DNA of 64,000 nucleotides, taken from the NCBI GenBank assembly GCA_009760855.2, contig WPIO01000026.1, positions 2,433,501-2,497,500 of the forward strand, written 5' to 3'. Under the pieces are notes generated by a model. The model ran no database searches, had not been told where the DNA came from, and saw only the letters and a list, made by a program, of their open reading frames with translations. The translations under genes and the position numbers were made by a program. Numbering within the stretch: position 1 is the stretch's first letter; each line of letters starts with the position of its first letter. This document shows positions 1-11,109 of the stretch, piece by piece. This DNA is from Cristatella mucedo (taxonomy: Eukaryota > Bryozoa > Phylactolaemata > Cristatellidae).

Positions 1-150
1 TTTTAGCTTATTTTCCGGTCGCTTGCTCTGTGTTAGATGTAAGATGTTTAGCGATACCTTTAACCAGCCTAAAATCCAATGAAGACCGTCCTTTACTTCG
101 AGTGCTCCGAAAAATTTAACTCACTGTTAATGCAATGTAAAAGAAATACT

Positions 151-305
151 AGCTAATTTAACAGCCTCTGTTGTCTCGTGACAATAGAACCTTCGGCTAT
201 CACCACCACTTGAAGTGGCTATAAAGAATCATCCACCGCAGGATTCGAACCCTCGACCTCGGAACCGAGGTCCTGAAAAACCCCTAAACCAGTGTACCAT
301 CACGG
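151..305 (-). repeat. SINE family A copy (tRNA-derived)
   Basis: On the minus strand this reads as a tRNA-like head with a GGGTTCGAATCC B box (seen on + as GGATTCGAACCC at 241) and an A box-like TGGTTTAGGGG, then a body with GTGGTGGTGATAGCCG and an end CAGAGGCTGTTAAATTAGCT. The same layout occurs at 11413, 22094, 33533, 50541, 52946, 53838 and 60990. No poly-A tail is seen; the shared 3' end is GAGGCTGTTAAATCAGCT. Confidence 0.7.
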
Positions 306-427
306 TTCACCAATGTAATGCAATGCATCTCCGTCAGTAACTCAACAAAGACTGTGGGTGTTAAGCAGGAGAATTGTTTATAGCAGTCTCAAAGCCTGAG
401 GGGCTTTCATGATGCATTCGGTAGCCA

Positions 428-670
428 ACAGACTTCATCTCACGAGACAAAGAGAAAGTGAGAAGCATAGCTGAGTCATTAGAGTGGTTGAGTTTGTCTA
501 GCGTGGAAGTATCCGCTCAGGGCGGCGGGAGTTTCATAGTCGGCTGCACGAGAGTAGACGTCGTTGCGTAAGAATTGTGGAAGTAAGTTTAAAATTCTAG
601 AACCTACAGTGCAAAAGCTTCTGTCACCAAAGATCTTTAAGTGAATGAACGGGACCACTTGCTTATTATT
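428..670 (-). repeat. LINE 3' ORF remnant
   Basis: The minus-strand frame contains FGDRSFCTVGSRILNLLPQF, which fits the end of L2/CR1-type ORFs (GDRAFS...P..WNSLP). The stretch AGACTTCATCTCA...GAGAAGCATAGCT at 429-474 recurs at about 36172-36212 next to an L2-type tail, so it is part of a LINE 3' UTR. It is degenerate. Confidence 0.5.
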
Positions 671-1446
671 ATTATACATTATGTATTATATTATATTATA
701 CGTTATATATTATCATTATAATTAATTGTCCATAGAGGACATGAGGGCACGAAAAGGATGATACTGGTGGAGCAGTTCGGCTACAAATGGAGGAACCAAG
801 CGTTTGGGGCTTTGTTTTTCAACGTAAGAAATGTACTCTACATCCACTGATCAACCGGCAGCCACCCAAGCTCTTTCAGCAATAGAGACAATTGACTGAC
901 GCCAAGGTATGGTTCAACTTGATGACATTTAGAAAGAAGCTAAAATACACCCGTACCTTGCTGTATTTTAAATGTTAGTATGAATTAGTGAATTATCTTT
1001 TTATCATACTGTCTCATTGTATGTTATCGCTAGCCGTTTGACATGCTTCTTTCCCAGCCTACGTAAAGTGCTTGGAAAGAAATTTGGCTCTCTTGAGAAG
1101 CTACTACATCTGTTAAAATGTTGGGTTCTGTAACTTTGGAAGCATGATCTAAGGTACTGTCTGCGTAGATAAAATGCAAAAAAGTGAATGCCTGGGTATT
1201 CGCATTTGTGATACCTAGGGCTAGATTAACAGCGTTTTTAGGCCAACGGAGTACTTTAAAAGTATACAAAAGCAGACACTTGTGCGAACATGTGGTGACA
1301 TAGAGTATGTGTCCGGAGGTTTCAGATTCTTGAGCAGTTTTGAACGAGACTAGAGTACTCGCCATTGGGTTGAAGCCATAGGCGATCCCATAGTTCGTTG
1401 CAAGTACGAGGCACTCGGATGGATAGCTCAGTCTGATGGTTTCCCA
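671..1446. other. Stretch without a recognisable gene
   Basis: AT-rich DNA. A minus-strand open frame of 111 codons (1030-1365) is uninterrupted but matches no family I know and has no visible splice or start context in its favour. Confidence 0.4.
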
Positions 1447-1493
1447 GTATGTAATGTAATGTAATGTAATGTATCACCATCGTGTGACCACAA

Positions 1494-1553
<60 letters not shown>
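1447..1553. repeat. Microsatellites (GTAAT)n and (TA)n
   Basis: Four to five copies of GTAAT at 1449-1473 are followed by about 58 bases of pure TA at 1496-1553. The TA run is a cruciform-prone tract. Confidence 0.95.
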
Positions 1554-1556
<3 letters not shown>

Positions 1557-1795
1557 TGTATATAATTATATACCGCCTGTATAAACACAGCGTTGGGATG
1601 ATAAGTTGACAAGCTTTGAGAATCAAAATACATCCTTTCACATATTTGCGAGCTTAACAAGCTCCCTGCCAAAGAAATAATGCTGAAACATAGAATAGTG
1701 TGACTAAACCACATTTTTAGCAAATGGCGCAAGCAACCTCCTCGGTTTCCTTGGCAAGTGTGACAGTATGAAAATTTTACTGCTGTTGCAGTCTC

Positions 1796-1925
1796 CGGAT
1801 TGCTGGTTTGGTCCAGTGGTTACGGTGCTAGCACCGACCAAACGTCTGGCCTCAAGGTCGTGGCCTCGAGCCATCACGTAGCATATTGGGAAGCGCCTGA
1901 GCAGAGATTACGTTCTCTTAGGTAA
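1796..1925 (+). repeat. SINE family B copy (tRNA head, L2 tail)
   Basis: The head has TGGTTTGGTCCAGTGGTTACGG (A box) and GGTCGTGGCCTCGAGCC (degenerate B box). The tail, AGCGCCTGAGCAGAGATTACG with TTCTCTTAGG, matches the 3' tail of the L2 LINEs in this window. Copies also lie at 22662, 25810, 27188, 27396, 36309 and 52076. Confidence 0.75.
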
Positions 1926-3440
1926 AAAATATAGTAAAAATAAATGCGCAATTTTGATTTGCCTCACGCGGACCCCTGAAGCCCATCCGTTAAGTCTTCC
2001 GGGAGTCCATGGCTAAGAAATCCTTTCTTAAGTGATCTGCGTCACGGCATGACTGGCTATGCCTGGCTAGTGGAGGCCATGGGAGTTCATTAACGAATGA
2101 GAATAGGGGCGACACGATGTATCAATAATCTAATTGATAAATGCATGAGAGCAAATTTCCTTTTTAATTTGGCAAAGAACTAGGTCAGGGGTTAACGGGT
2201 ACATAAGGCAGCAGGCTAAGAATGTGCACCGGCAGTAAGGGTAGTTGCAGGTGCATTAGGGTACCAGCCGGTGCAGCTTGAGTAACGGCCGGTACTGTGG
2301 ACTGAGGCAGTCAAGGATTTTCCTGAAGCTGTCTTAGCGACTGGGACATGTCATCGCTTTGATATGGACTGCTGCCGCCGGGCGAAACCAATTACACATA
2401 CTTGGTCTACATATATCGAATTAGTCGGAGATACCGCGGATAAATGTGAAATGCATCGCAGGAGTGGTCTCGAATGACTAGGTAGTTCTGGAATTCAATT
2501 TCTGATTTGTTTCTATTACTCTCAATTGCACTGTGCTGTTACCAGAATAGCCCTCACTTTCCGTACGCATGTACATCCACCGAACTTAAGGTGGCTGCGA
2601 TCATATGAAATCGATGCAGGGTTTGACCTTTGTGCAACAGCCGCCACGCAGGGAATCTGACACAAGTTGTGCATATGACAAGAGGCGATTAGATATAGCT
2701 TCTCATTTTGAAGCGAGTGCAGTTGGTCAAATAATCATTCGGGTACTTTTATTTACAAAAAACGATATGAAAATTGATCACAAGCGACAATAATAAAACA
2801 GCCAGGAGTAATTCTTAATAGAAATACAACAATCCTATTCAGCTAGCTGCTGTGGCCTTGATTATGATTATACAGCCGACTGGGATGCAATTTCACAAAC
2901 ATGCAGAGTAGCTTTAGACCATGTCTTTCGCTAAATTGCACCGTTGGTACGCGATGCTAAGCTTCGCAGCGGCATAGCAGATAGCTTGATAGAGCCAGTT
3001 AAGCAAAATAAAATCTTTTTGCCATTCAGTCTAACCTCAGCCGGCCTCTAATTTCTTTGCATTTTTTAAGCGCCTTTAAGCACTACTAGAGAATCTTAAG
3101 GGCTTGCTTCAATGCATGCCCACGCATGTGCGCTGTGGACGTATTTCAAATGCAATCAATATTGCCTATATATCGGAACTAATTGAATGCGCCTACATGA
3201 GACCATCCGAATGTATTCGCCCAGTCGTTACCCGTCTGAACGGTCGGACAAGCCAAAAAAATACGCACAGACACGAGGCAGACACGAGGGGTAAGTTCTA
3301 TGTGGAGGCCTGCCCTAACTAGTACGCACACGATTTTTAAGGTTTGCAGTTTTAAAAATAATAAAACATTTTTAAAGCAACCTAAGAGAATTAAATTTTG
3401 TTCTATGCACTTTAGAAAAGCGTTGGTTTGTAGATTCATT
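1926..3440. other. Stretch without a recognisable gene
   Basis: No coding match, RNA gene or repeat family could be identified. Only short open frames occur (62-72 codons), with no family resemblance. Confidence 0.4.
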
Positions 3441-4195
3441 TTTATTTTCATCAAGTCAGACACTGTCAGGACATCAGTTGGTAGTGAATTTCCGGCTTTG
3501 GGAGCATTCTAAATAAAGGCACGCTCCCAATACAATTTGAGTTTGCTTAGCTGCACAGCTAAACATCGCGAGTCCGAGGAGCTAATGAAACGCTATCTAC
3601 CCTAACTGGAAAAGAGCTTAGATAGTTAAGCCGGAGTATGAGAATCGAGAGACCTAAAAGTAAGTGGCCTAGCCTTGAAGTCAGTATGCAGCTTGATGTG
3701 GAGCCACTGCAGGTCAGGGAGGAGTATTTCGAGCTGGAAGTTAGGACATTTACGGCTAACAAGCCAAGCTGCAGATTTTCTGACCAACTGTGAGCGTCTG
3801 AATGCACGGGAGACCTGCCAGTGGTGAGTTTCTGAACTCAAGAGAAAATTTCAAAAACTCATGAACCATCTTAGATGTCGTATCCATGCCTAAGCCGGCT
3901 GTAGGTCTTACGACGTTGCGTAGTTGAAAGTAGGCAGACTTAATAACGAAGCTGAAGGGGCTGGCACGGATATAATCGTGTCCATGTCATCTATTGAATG
4001 TTCTATTTGGAATAGGACACCGGACTTCGTGCACGTGCTGCACAAGATATTGGGGCAGAGCCCATTTTGACGGTTAATGACTTGTTTCTGGTTTTATAAG
4101 TGGCACTAGGTTTTCCCAATTACTGCTAAGTTTCTTTCGTCATTCAATTTGAGAACGAGTGTTTTCATACAAGCAGAAATGTCAACAATACATGC
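3441..4195 (-). repeat. Degenerate L2-like LINE, minus strand
   Basis: The minus strand keeps QLVRKSAAWLVSRKCP, PLTFRSLDSHTPA and GAFNS-like fragments that align with RLQLLQNSAARLVCCER and SLTFRSLHSMAPA of the copy at 5625-6961. The order of pieces (GTAGGCAGACTT, then AATACATGCAGCAA) is the same as in that copy. Many stops and indels show it is dead. Confidence 0.65.
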
Positions 4196-5225
4196 AGCAA
4201 AGGATTTGAGACACCAACTGTTTATGGTACAGGGACCTGTTACGATCATTCATAGCGGCCGTAAATGAGGAGTCGATTAGCACCAGCCATGGTTTCAACA
4301 AGAAGGCAAATCTAGACCTGAATTCCCCTATCTCAACATTTTCCGTCGAAGTAGTCTTCATTGTAATTAATACCGTGTACAATCTGAGCACCACTTCCGA
4401 AAACTCGGTAAACATTATCGTCCTTACTTTAAACTCCTGTTTGGTAGCTCCATTTTACTAGCATCAATCGCCATCATTTCATTTATTTTGGTTGTTAATG
4501 CAATTCCTGTGCAAGGCACCACATTTAAAAAGTCCTCAGACTGTCTCTGGGTCGGTAATCTAGAGGCGGCAGGATCATTCCCGGCTCGGGGGGGGGGGCG
4601 GAATCCTTGTTCGGCATTCAGCCCTGCGGCTTTACACGGCTTTTGCCATTTTCGAATTCAAATTAAAATTTGATTCTAGTTGCTCACTTTATACGGTGTG
4701 CTTGTCAATGCCAGCCATTGACCTCTCGGCATTGCCACGCTGATGGAGTATACATTCGTTCGTACTCACTCACTACTGCTTGAACGTGTCTCCGTAGTAT
4801 AGATATTTACGTAGGGGTGCCCAAAGTTTCTATTTACTAATTGCCTACTAAATTAAACCATCCCCTAAGTGATGATCCCCTGCTAAGAGTTAACGTTGAA
4901 CATTTCGACAGGTACTATGCTTCAGCTAATGTAGCTTATTCTTTGACTGCTCGTTGCTGGTGTTTTCGCGAAAAAAACAACACAATCAAGGAAAGAGGTA
5001 GTCGATACATAGAAACTAACCTCGAGCACCCACTACCACTGCAAGCGGCACACAGCGGTTCCAGCGATATGCCGATGAATTGGTCACCTAAAGCTTCGTA
5101 GAATTTATACTTACTTTAGTGTGTCACCTCTGTTTGTTTTCCCAAGAGTCGAGAGAGTCTAGAGAGCGACGGATCGTGGGCCTTATGATCAACAACCACA
5201 GGACAGTGTACGCTCTCAGGTCGAT
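4196..5225. other. Stretch without a recognisable gene
   Basis: Contains a G run at 4591-4600 and short open frames only. Nothing recognised. Confidence 0.4.
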
Positions 5226-5505
5226 CAACAGTAACACACCTATTTAGGACAGCATTTAGTGGGTCCCTGTGATTCGTCCTTGATGTGCTTATGCGTGCTG
5301 ACACGGTGCATGTTGCCACTAACCACATTTGCATGCTGACCCTGTGCATGTCACCCCTAACCATATTGTTCATTTTATTTGTTTTTCAAGCATGATTTTA
5401 CTTACCATTCAATTGCATTTCACTTTACAGCAAATGTAAAGCGCCTAGAGAGAGATTGAGTTCTCTGAGGGCGCTTTATCAAGTGCATTATTATTATTAT
5501 TATCT
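5226..5505 (+). repeat. L2 LINE 3' UTR and tail, plus strand
   Basis: Begins near the LINE stop codon (CACCTATTTAGGACAGCATT) and runs through TTAGTGGGTCCCTGTGATTC, two diverged GTCAGCATGC-type units in reverse, and the terminal stem GCGCCTAGAGAGAGATTGAG with TTCTCTGAGGGCGC, ending in (ATT)n. The same sequence recurs inverted from 5625. The 119-base gap between them is 5506-5624. Confidence 0.85.
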
Positions 5506-5624
5506 CCGGGTGAATATCTTCCCTGATATTTTAGGCATTACACTCGCCATAGCTGTACGTCGTTGTAGTACTATCAATCTCACTAGCGAACCGCAAAACT
5601 GAGACGTCGGTGACTTTATAATAA

Positions 5625-6961
5625 TAATAAGAAGAATACACTTGATAAAGCGCCCTCAGAGAACTCAATCTCTCTCTAGGCGCTTTACATTTGCTGCAAA
5701 GGAAAATACAATGGAATGGTGAGTAATATCATGTTTGATAAACAAACAAAATGAATAAAAATGGTTAGGGGTGACATGGACAGGGTCAGCATGCAAATGT
5801 GGTTAGTGGCAGCATGCACAGTGTCAGCACGCATAAGCACATCAAGGACGAATCACGGGGACCCACTAAATGCTGCCCTAAATAGGTGTGTTTTCAAGTT
5901 CCTTTTAAATGTGGTCTGGTCAGAGGATGTTCTGACACAAGTCGGGAGGGAGTTCCGGGTTTTGGGAGCATACGAGCTAAATGCACAGTCTCCAAAGGAT
6001 TTGAGGTTTGTACGAGGTATTTGTAGACTGTTGGATTCCGAAAAGCGGGTGGTACGATGCTTGGCCTGATGGGGGAGTATATCTGAGAGATAGGCTGGAG
6101 CCATAGAATGAAGTGACCTAAAAGTGAGCGACAAAACCTTGAAGTCAATCTGTTGCTTGACTGGTAGCCAGTGCAGGTCGGCGAGAAGTGGTGTGATGTG
6201 GCAACTGCGACGCTCACAACAGACAAGCCTAGCTGCAGAGTTTTGCAGCAGCTGCAATCGCCTGATCGCACATGCTGGTAGGCCAGTAAGCAGTGAGTTG
6301 CAGAAGTCGAGACGGGATGTCACGAATGCATGGACCAACTTAGACGTGGTATCCTTATCTAAACAAGCCCAAATTTTAGCAATGTTATGAAGCTGAAAAT
6401 AGGCAGATTTGACTGTGGAGCTGATATGGTCGTCTAATGAGAGGTCGCTTTGGATCATGACACCTAGATTTCGAGCTGGTTCAACAGGAGATATGCTGTA
6501 GAGCCAATTTTGAGCATCAGCCTTTCCAATTTGTGAATCACACTGGGTTTGCCCATAAATAGTAAGTTAGTTTTATCAACATTTAGTTTTAGAAAATTTG
6601 CTGCCATCCATGTGGGGATGTCATGAATACATGCAGGAAGTGAGTTGAGAGAATTTGAGGTGCTCGAAGGCTGGGATGGATCAAAGCAAAGGTACAACTG
6701 AATGTCATCCGCATAGAAGTGAAAGCCTAGATTGTACTTAGCAATCACGTCGGCAAGAGGGAGAGTATAAACCGTGAAAAGAACCGGTCCTAGCACGGAG
6801 CCATGAGGTACGCTATATTTCAGAGGTACCTCAGATGATCTTCGTTCATTCACGTCAATACTCGGGAGTCTCCCACTGAGATAGGACCTGAACCACTGCA
6901 GAGCAGTGCCAGTAATGCCCAGGCGAGATGAGAGGCGCTCTAGAAGAACTTTGTGATGCAT
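5625..6961 (-). mobile_element. L2-like LINE with reverse transcriptase remnant, minus strand
   Basis: Read on the minus strand: RT palm from MHHKVLLERLSSRLGITG at 6961, then PHGSVLGPVLF (strand around the PQG motif), FHFYADDIQLY with the catalytic YADD, then after a frame break near 6460 the C-terminal domain (DLSLDDHISSTVKSAYFQLH, VTSRLDFCNSLLTGLPAC, LHWLPVKQQIDFKVLSLTF, AFSSYAPKTRNSLP), 3' UTR, hairpin tail and (ATT)n at 5625. This C-terminal layout is typical of the L2 clade. It is 5' truncated at about 6961 with no endonuclease. The two frames are only six bases out of joint, so decay is slight and the insertion fairly young. Confidence 0.85.
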
Positions 6962-7235
6962 TTTTCGGGATTCACGAGCTCGCTGACGGGTTCACATTCA
7001 AAATTGTGTCGGTCAATGGGAGCTCATAATTGTCCGGCTGTACGATGCTGCAGCTCCTTCGGCTTACGGTCATGCATCGGTGCAACATCTTCGAAGCGCC
7101 AGTTCTACCGCAGTCTATCTGTATGAGCTAGCACCCGCTATGCGTGCCTGTATTTGTGCCGACGAACTTTGGTGCCGAAGCCGCAACAGTGTGCCTATGT
7201 CATGAAGTGCGATGTCAGAAGAGCCCAACTTTGTT

Positions 7236-7590
7236 TTACGATTGCATTGGCCAGAGGGAGAGTACGCATCGTGAAAAGAAGTGAATCCTAACTGGATCGC
7301 ATGGGCATACTAGGCGAGGCTCATTGCGTAACCTTGACACCTACTTTTTGAGTTCTCCCTCTGAGATAGGATCTGAACCGTTACAGCATAATGCCTACGG
7401 TGCATAAGCGAAACGATAGGCGTTCCTCAAGAAAGACTGGGTTTTCAACGGTATCTGAAGCTTCCAAAAGATCTAGGATAAATAACATAGAACCTCTCCC
7501 TACATCAGTACTCTCGGGGTAGTCATTGCACTCGTACAGTAATGCTGACTTACCGGAGTGAATGGCTCTAAGACCTAATTGAAGCCTGCT
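7236..7590 (-). repeat. Degenerate L2-like reverse transcriptase fragment, minus strand
   Basis: On the minus strand one reads LDLLEASDTVENPVFLEERL, then RFRSYLRGRTQKVGV, which fits the RT region LDLSAAFDTVDH...LLERLSSR...WFRSYLSGR. It lies just upstream of the copy ending at 6961 and may be another fragment of the same or a related insertion. Confidence 0.6.
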
Positions 7591-8149
7591 GGGCTTGAAG
7601 TTTGCACGTAACGGACTTTTCCCGGTCAGCTACTATTTCTTCCACTTTGATCGGAGCGGCCAGGGGAAAACTGAGCGGACGTGTCTGTCGCTCACCTGGT
7701 CGAGTTTCGAATTCTTACTAAGTGACATAGCGACAGCCTTTAAGTTTCGCATAAGCATGGTAGACTCCATTGGTATCAGGTCACGAAGCAGCAATGAACT
7801 ATGCACGGAAACTTTTTTATCTTCCCGATCATAATATGGTTTCGTATCTAAAAAATGGCAGCCTCCTCTAACAATATGCACAGACCTGAATCTGCTTGCT
7901 CTTGGTATGCAGCGCTATTAAACAAGCGCTATTAAACCCCTCATCGAAATGTTGTTGGATAGTCATAGGCATTTGTGGAGCAGCCTGTAGTTCTGCACCG
8001 CCGAAGGTTCGAAGCGCGTGGGCCTCTTTAGAGGCCATATAAAAAGTAACGAGCTCATTTAGCCTCTCATTTAGGAAGACCAAAGCTGCACCCAAAGGCT
8101 CGCTCGTCGCTGGTGACCGATCACATGGTTCAATCAAAATAAAGAAACT
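7591..8149. other. Two overlapping minus-strand open frames of unknown nature
   Basis: Frames at 7633-7881 (82 codons) and 7868-8137 (89 codons) overlap by 14 bases on the minus strand. Peptides such as PLGAALVFLNERLNELVTFY look protein-like but match no family I recognise. A decayed mobile element between the two LINE pieces is the likeliest source. A cellular gene is not supported. Confidence 0.3.
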
Positions 8150-8325
8150 CGGTTGGTCCCTCCACTACTGTGCATGTTACCTCTAACCATGCTTGCTTGC
8201 TGTCATTTAGCACGCTACCTTAACCATTCGACCGAGCTTCCCTTGCAGCAAAGGTAAAGTGCCTATAAAGAGATGGAGTTCTCCGAGTGTGCTATACAAA
8301 CGTATCGTTATTATTATTATTACTT
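8150..8325 (+). repeat. L2 LINE 3' tail fragment, plus strand
   Basis: ACTGTGCATGTTACCTCTAACC, then GCAGCAAAGGTAAAGTGCC, GTTCTCCGAGTGTGCTATAC and (TTA)n. It is the diverged 3' end of the L2 family, without ORF. Confidence 0.7.
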
Positions 8326-8635
8326 TCACTGCTATAGAAGCCTATTGAAGCTGCTCGCCAAAGGCTCGCCGACAGGAAGTGTGTGATAGGATTCTCCGAG
8401 AAATCTGGTGCGCATAGTTCACATCTATAGAGCCTGGAGCGGCGAGCCAAATGTGTGCCACCATGCAGACAAGCTAAGAGCAGTCTAAGAAATAGAATTT
8501 CCCTAGCGTGGAGTGCCTGTTGCAGCTGGCCAAATGAACCTCTAGCAAGTGTCTTTATTCTTTACCTCAACTGAAGAAGATATGATCGCAACCCTAAAAA
8601 ATGACAAAGAAGGCGCATCGGCTGATATGTCTCCA

Positions 8636-8637
<2 letters not shown>

Positions 8638-8705
<68 letters not shown>
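8638..8705. repeat. Microsatellite (CT)n
   Basis: About 68 bases of pure CT. Confidence 0.97.
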
Positions 8706-8706
<1 letters not shown>

Positions 8707-11109
8707 AATCTGCATTTAATCTATCGAATTTCATCCGTGCCGATTCCGACTTTCCTACAAGTTAGGGCTAGTATACTACCGATTCAGGGAACATCGACGG
8801 CCCACAGCCCCCTGCTCTAATGCGGGAGGCTGATTAAAAAAAGGATTGCCCACGTAGACACCGAGCCAAAATCGAAAAGAGATAGTGCAAAGGAAGCTTT
8901 AGACTGCCAACCCTTTTTGGCAGTCGCGAGGTAGGGACTGCTGGGCTTCGGGGCATCCGGGGATTTGCTAAAAGGAGTATTTCAACTGTAATGCCTGCGA
9001 GACGTAGATTTCGGGTAGCATTCGATGGGGGGTCGGATAAAACCCGCTATGCCTATGTCTACGGTCCTTTAACCTGCGTCGCAAAAACTGGACCACTTAT
9101 TATTTTCTTGTAATGAGGCAATTGCAACAGAACTCCGACACTAATCTGAGAACCGGTGCAATCTTTTTCATGGACTTGTTTATCGACTACTGCCAAATGC
9201 AAATCGCTCTGCAAGAAAGCCGCTAGCATTTTGCCTTTAAAAATTAGCATGTATAATGGGGTTCATCAAGCGTTTCGTAGATCAATCTGAGCTGGCGGTC
9301 TCTTTCATCGTCCTTGGCCCATTGGGGTTCGGTTATGTTCCGGGTAGTCAGCGATTACTCACGTGGGGGGCAAGTACAAATGACCTGGGCATGCTCGGTG
9401 GCTAACAATGGTTATGCCACCGAGTCGTGTGCTTACGGTAGGCAACCGGTGCAGATGGAAGCTTGAAATACATAAGATTTTCCAAACCATGCGGCGAGGA
9501 ATTCAGGGTGAGGCTGCCAGTTCACTGATCGTCATCTCAGCGCTCTGCGGCAGCTGCTCACGTCACGGAGAGCTCAGTTCACTCAAGCACTGGTGTACCA
9601 AACGCGGATCTACCAATCTAGAGCCGGCCGATAGGCCATGCAGTGCTCAGAAAAACTTGCTCCAATCGGAGGTTAGCGCTGAGTTCGAGGGATGGAAGCT
9701 TAGTCGGAAGTTCTTCTGAGTTTGAGCCAGAGGGTTCGGCGCCGGTGCCTTGGATTGCATAAGGCTAGATGTCTATAATGGATTTCGTGACGAATGCTGG
9801 GCATGAAACAAGGCTCGCAGCGATTCGTTGTATGCTGCCATCACTTTTTGTATCTCCTTTTGTATCGTATACCTTTTTCATTTCCCACTGTGGACAAAAA
9901 CGTTTGTACTCCTAAGTGTAGCTTGGAGCTTACATATAAAGTGGGTAAGATTAAGTGTCCAAACCGCTGAAAATTCTATCACCAATGGGACTCAAATCGA
10001 GAGCGTCAGCTCTCGAGTTCATGACCCATACCACTTCAACACCGAAGCAGCATAGTTGTAGTTATCGAGTTCTGCGGTACATCTAGATTGACCAAAAGGA
10101 GCTAAGATATGAAAAAGCACGGCGTGTGTACATCGGCTAATGGAAGTGGGCCGCAGCTTTTGGTTTGACCTCATTAGCGATAGTCTACATACTCAGCTCT
10201 GACCCGTGGAGCTCTTGCTGTCGTCTGGGCAGGCCCTGTTTATAACAACCACTTTTTGGCACGACCGACCGTGGGCCGATCTGCTGGGGCAGTAATTACA
10301 TTACCGATTCTCGAGGCTGAGGTCCCGAGTTCGAGCCTTACTAAGGGTAAAATTTCTAGTCAGTCAATCAATGGCTATCATGCAACAATGTCTGTGCGAC
10401 ACTTCGGAAACTCGGCACCATAAGGGTGCCCACAAATGCCATCGTCATCTACGATTAGCTTTTGGTTCACCAAGCACTTTGTCTAAGCACACTCACCAAG
10501 CATTTGCAATGTCTGAGCAGTGCAGAAGTTTTCAAATATCGAAGCTCTGAGGAAAACGGAATATGAGACAGCCTGGACCAGATTACGGCTCTTCTGTTTT
10601 TTGTGTCCGTGGCGACTAAGAACAACGTGTTTATGGAAATTAATTGCTTTCTGCATGTGCCCGTCACCCTGTCATCATTGCCTTTCTCACCGACTGTCAT
10701 GCTAGCATGCGCTTCCGTCTTCATTGTCCTGTTAAGGCATGCTTATGGGACAGCCGCTCAGTCGATACGTGCTACCGCACCCGATCATCCGCCGCTATTA
10801 CAGCGTCCGAGGCCCGAAGTGACTATGCTATTTGGTATCCATGTTCATGCATGCGATTGTTTCGTTTTTCTAGATGCCTCTTCCGCTGTCAGGGTTCGTA
10901 AATAGGGCCTTCCGCAGAAAGGCCAGGTATAGTGATAGGGCCTAAAGTAAGAATATTTCTTGATTTTATTCAGACCTACCAGTATCTAAATAGTACTCAG
11001 CTGCTGCCGAGAATTACTTTGACTTATTAGTCATTAGTCTCCCCACAATCAAAGGTCAACTTTTAAAATATACCTACAGAATTTTGTTTTGTTTACACTA
11101 TGCCCCTAA
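8706..11109. other. Stretch without a recognisable gene
   Basis: About 2.4 kb with only short open frames (the longest is 103 codons, 9408-9719) and no family match. A tRNA-like B box (GAGTTCGAGCC, about 10329) could be an old SINE. Nothing else recognised. Confidence 0.4.

Noticed and set aside
151-305. Possible real tRNA gene because of GGATTCGAACCC
   Set aside because: The sequence lacks a full cloverleaf and occurs in at least eight diverged copies with a shared non-tRNA body, so it is a SINE.
9408-9719. 103-codon frame on the + strand
   Set aside because: No family match, no start context or splice partners that favour it; probably chance.
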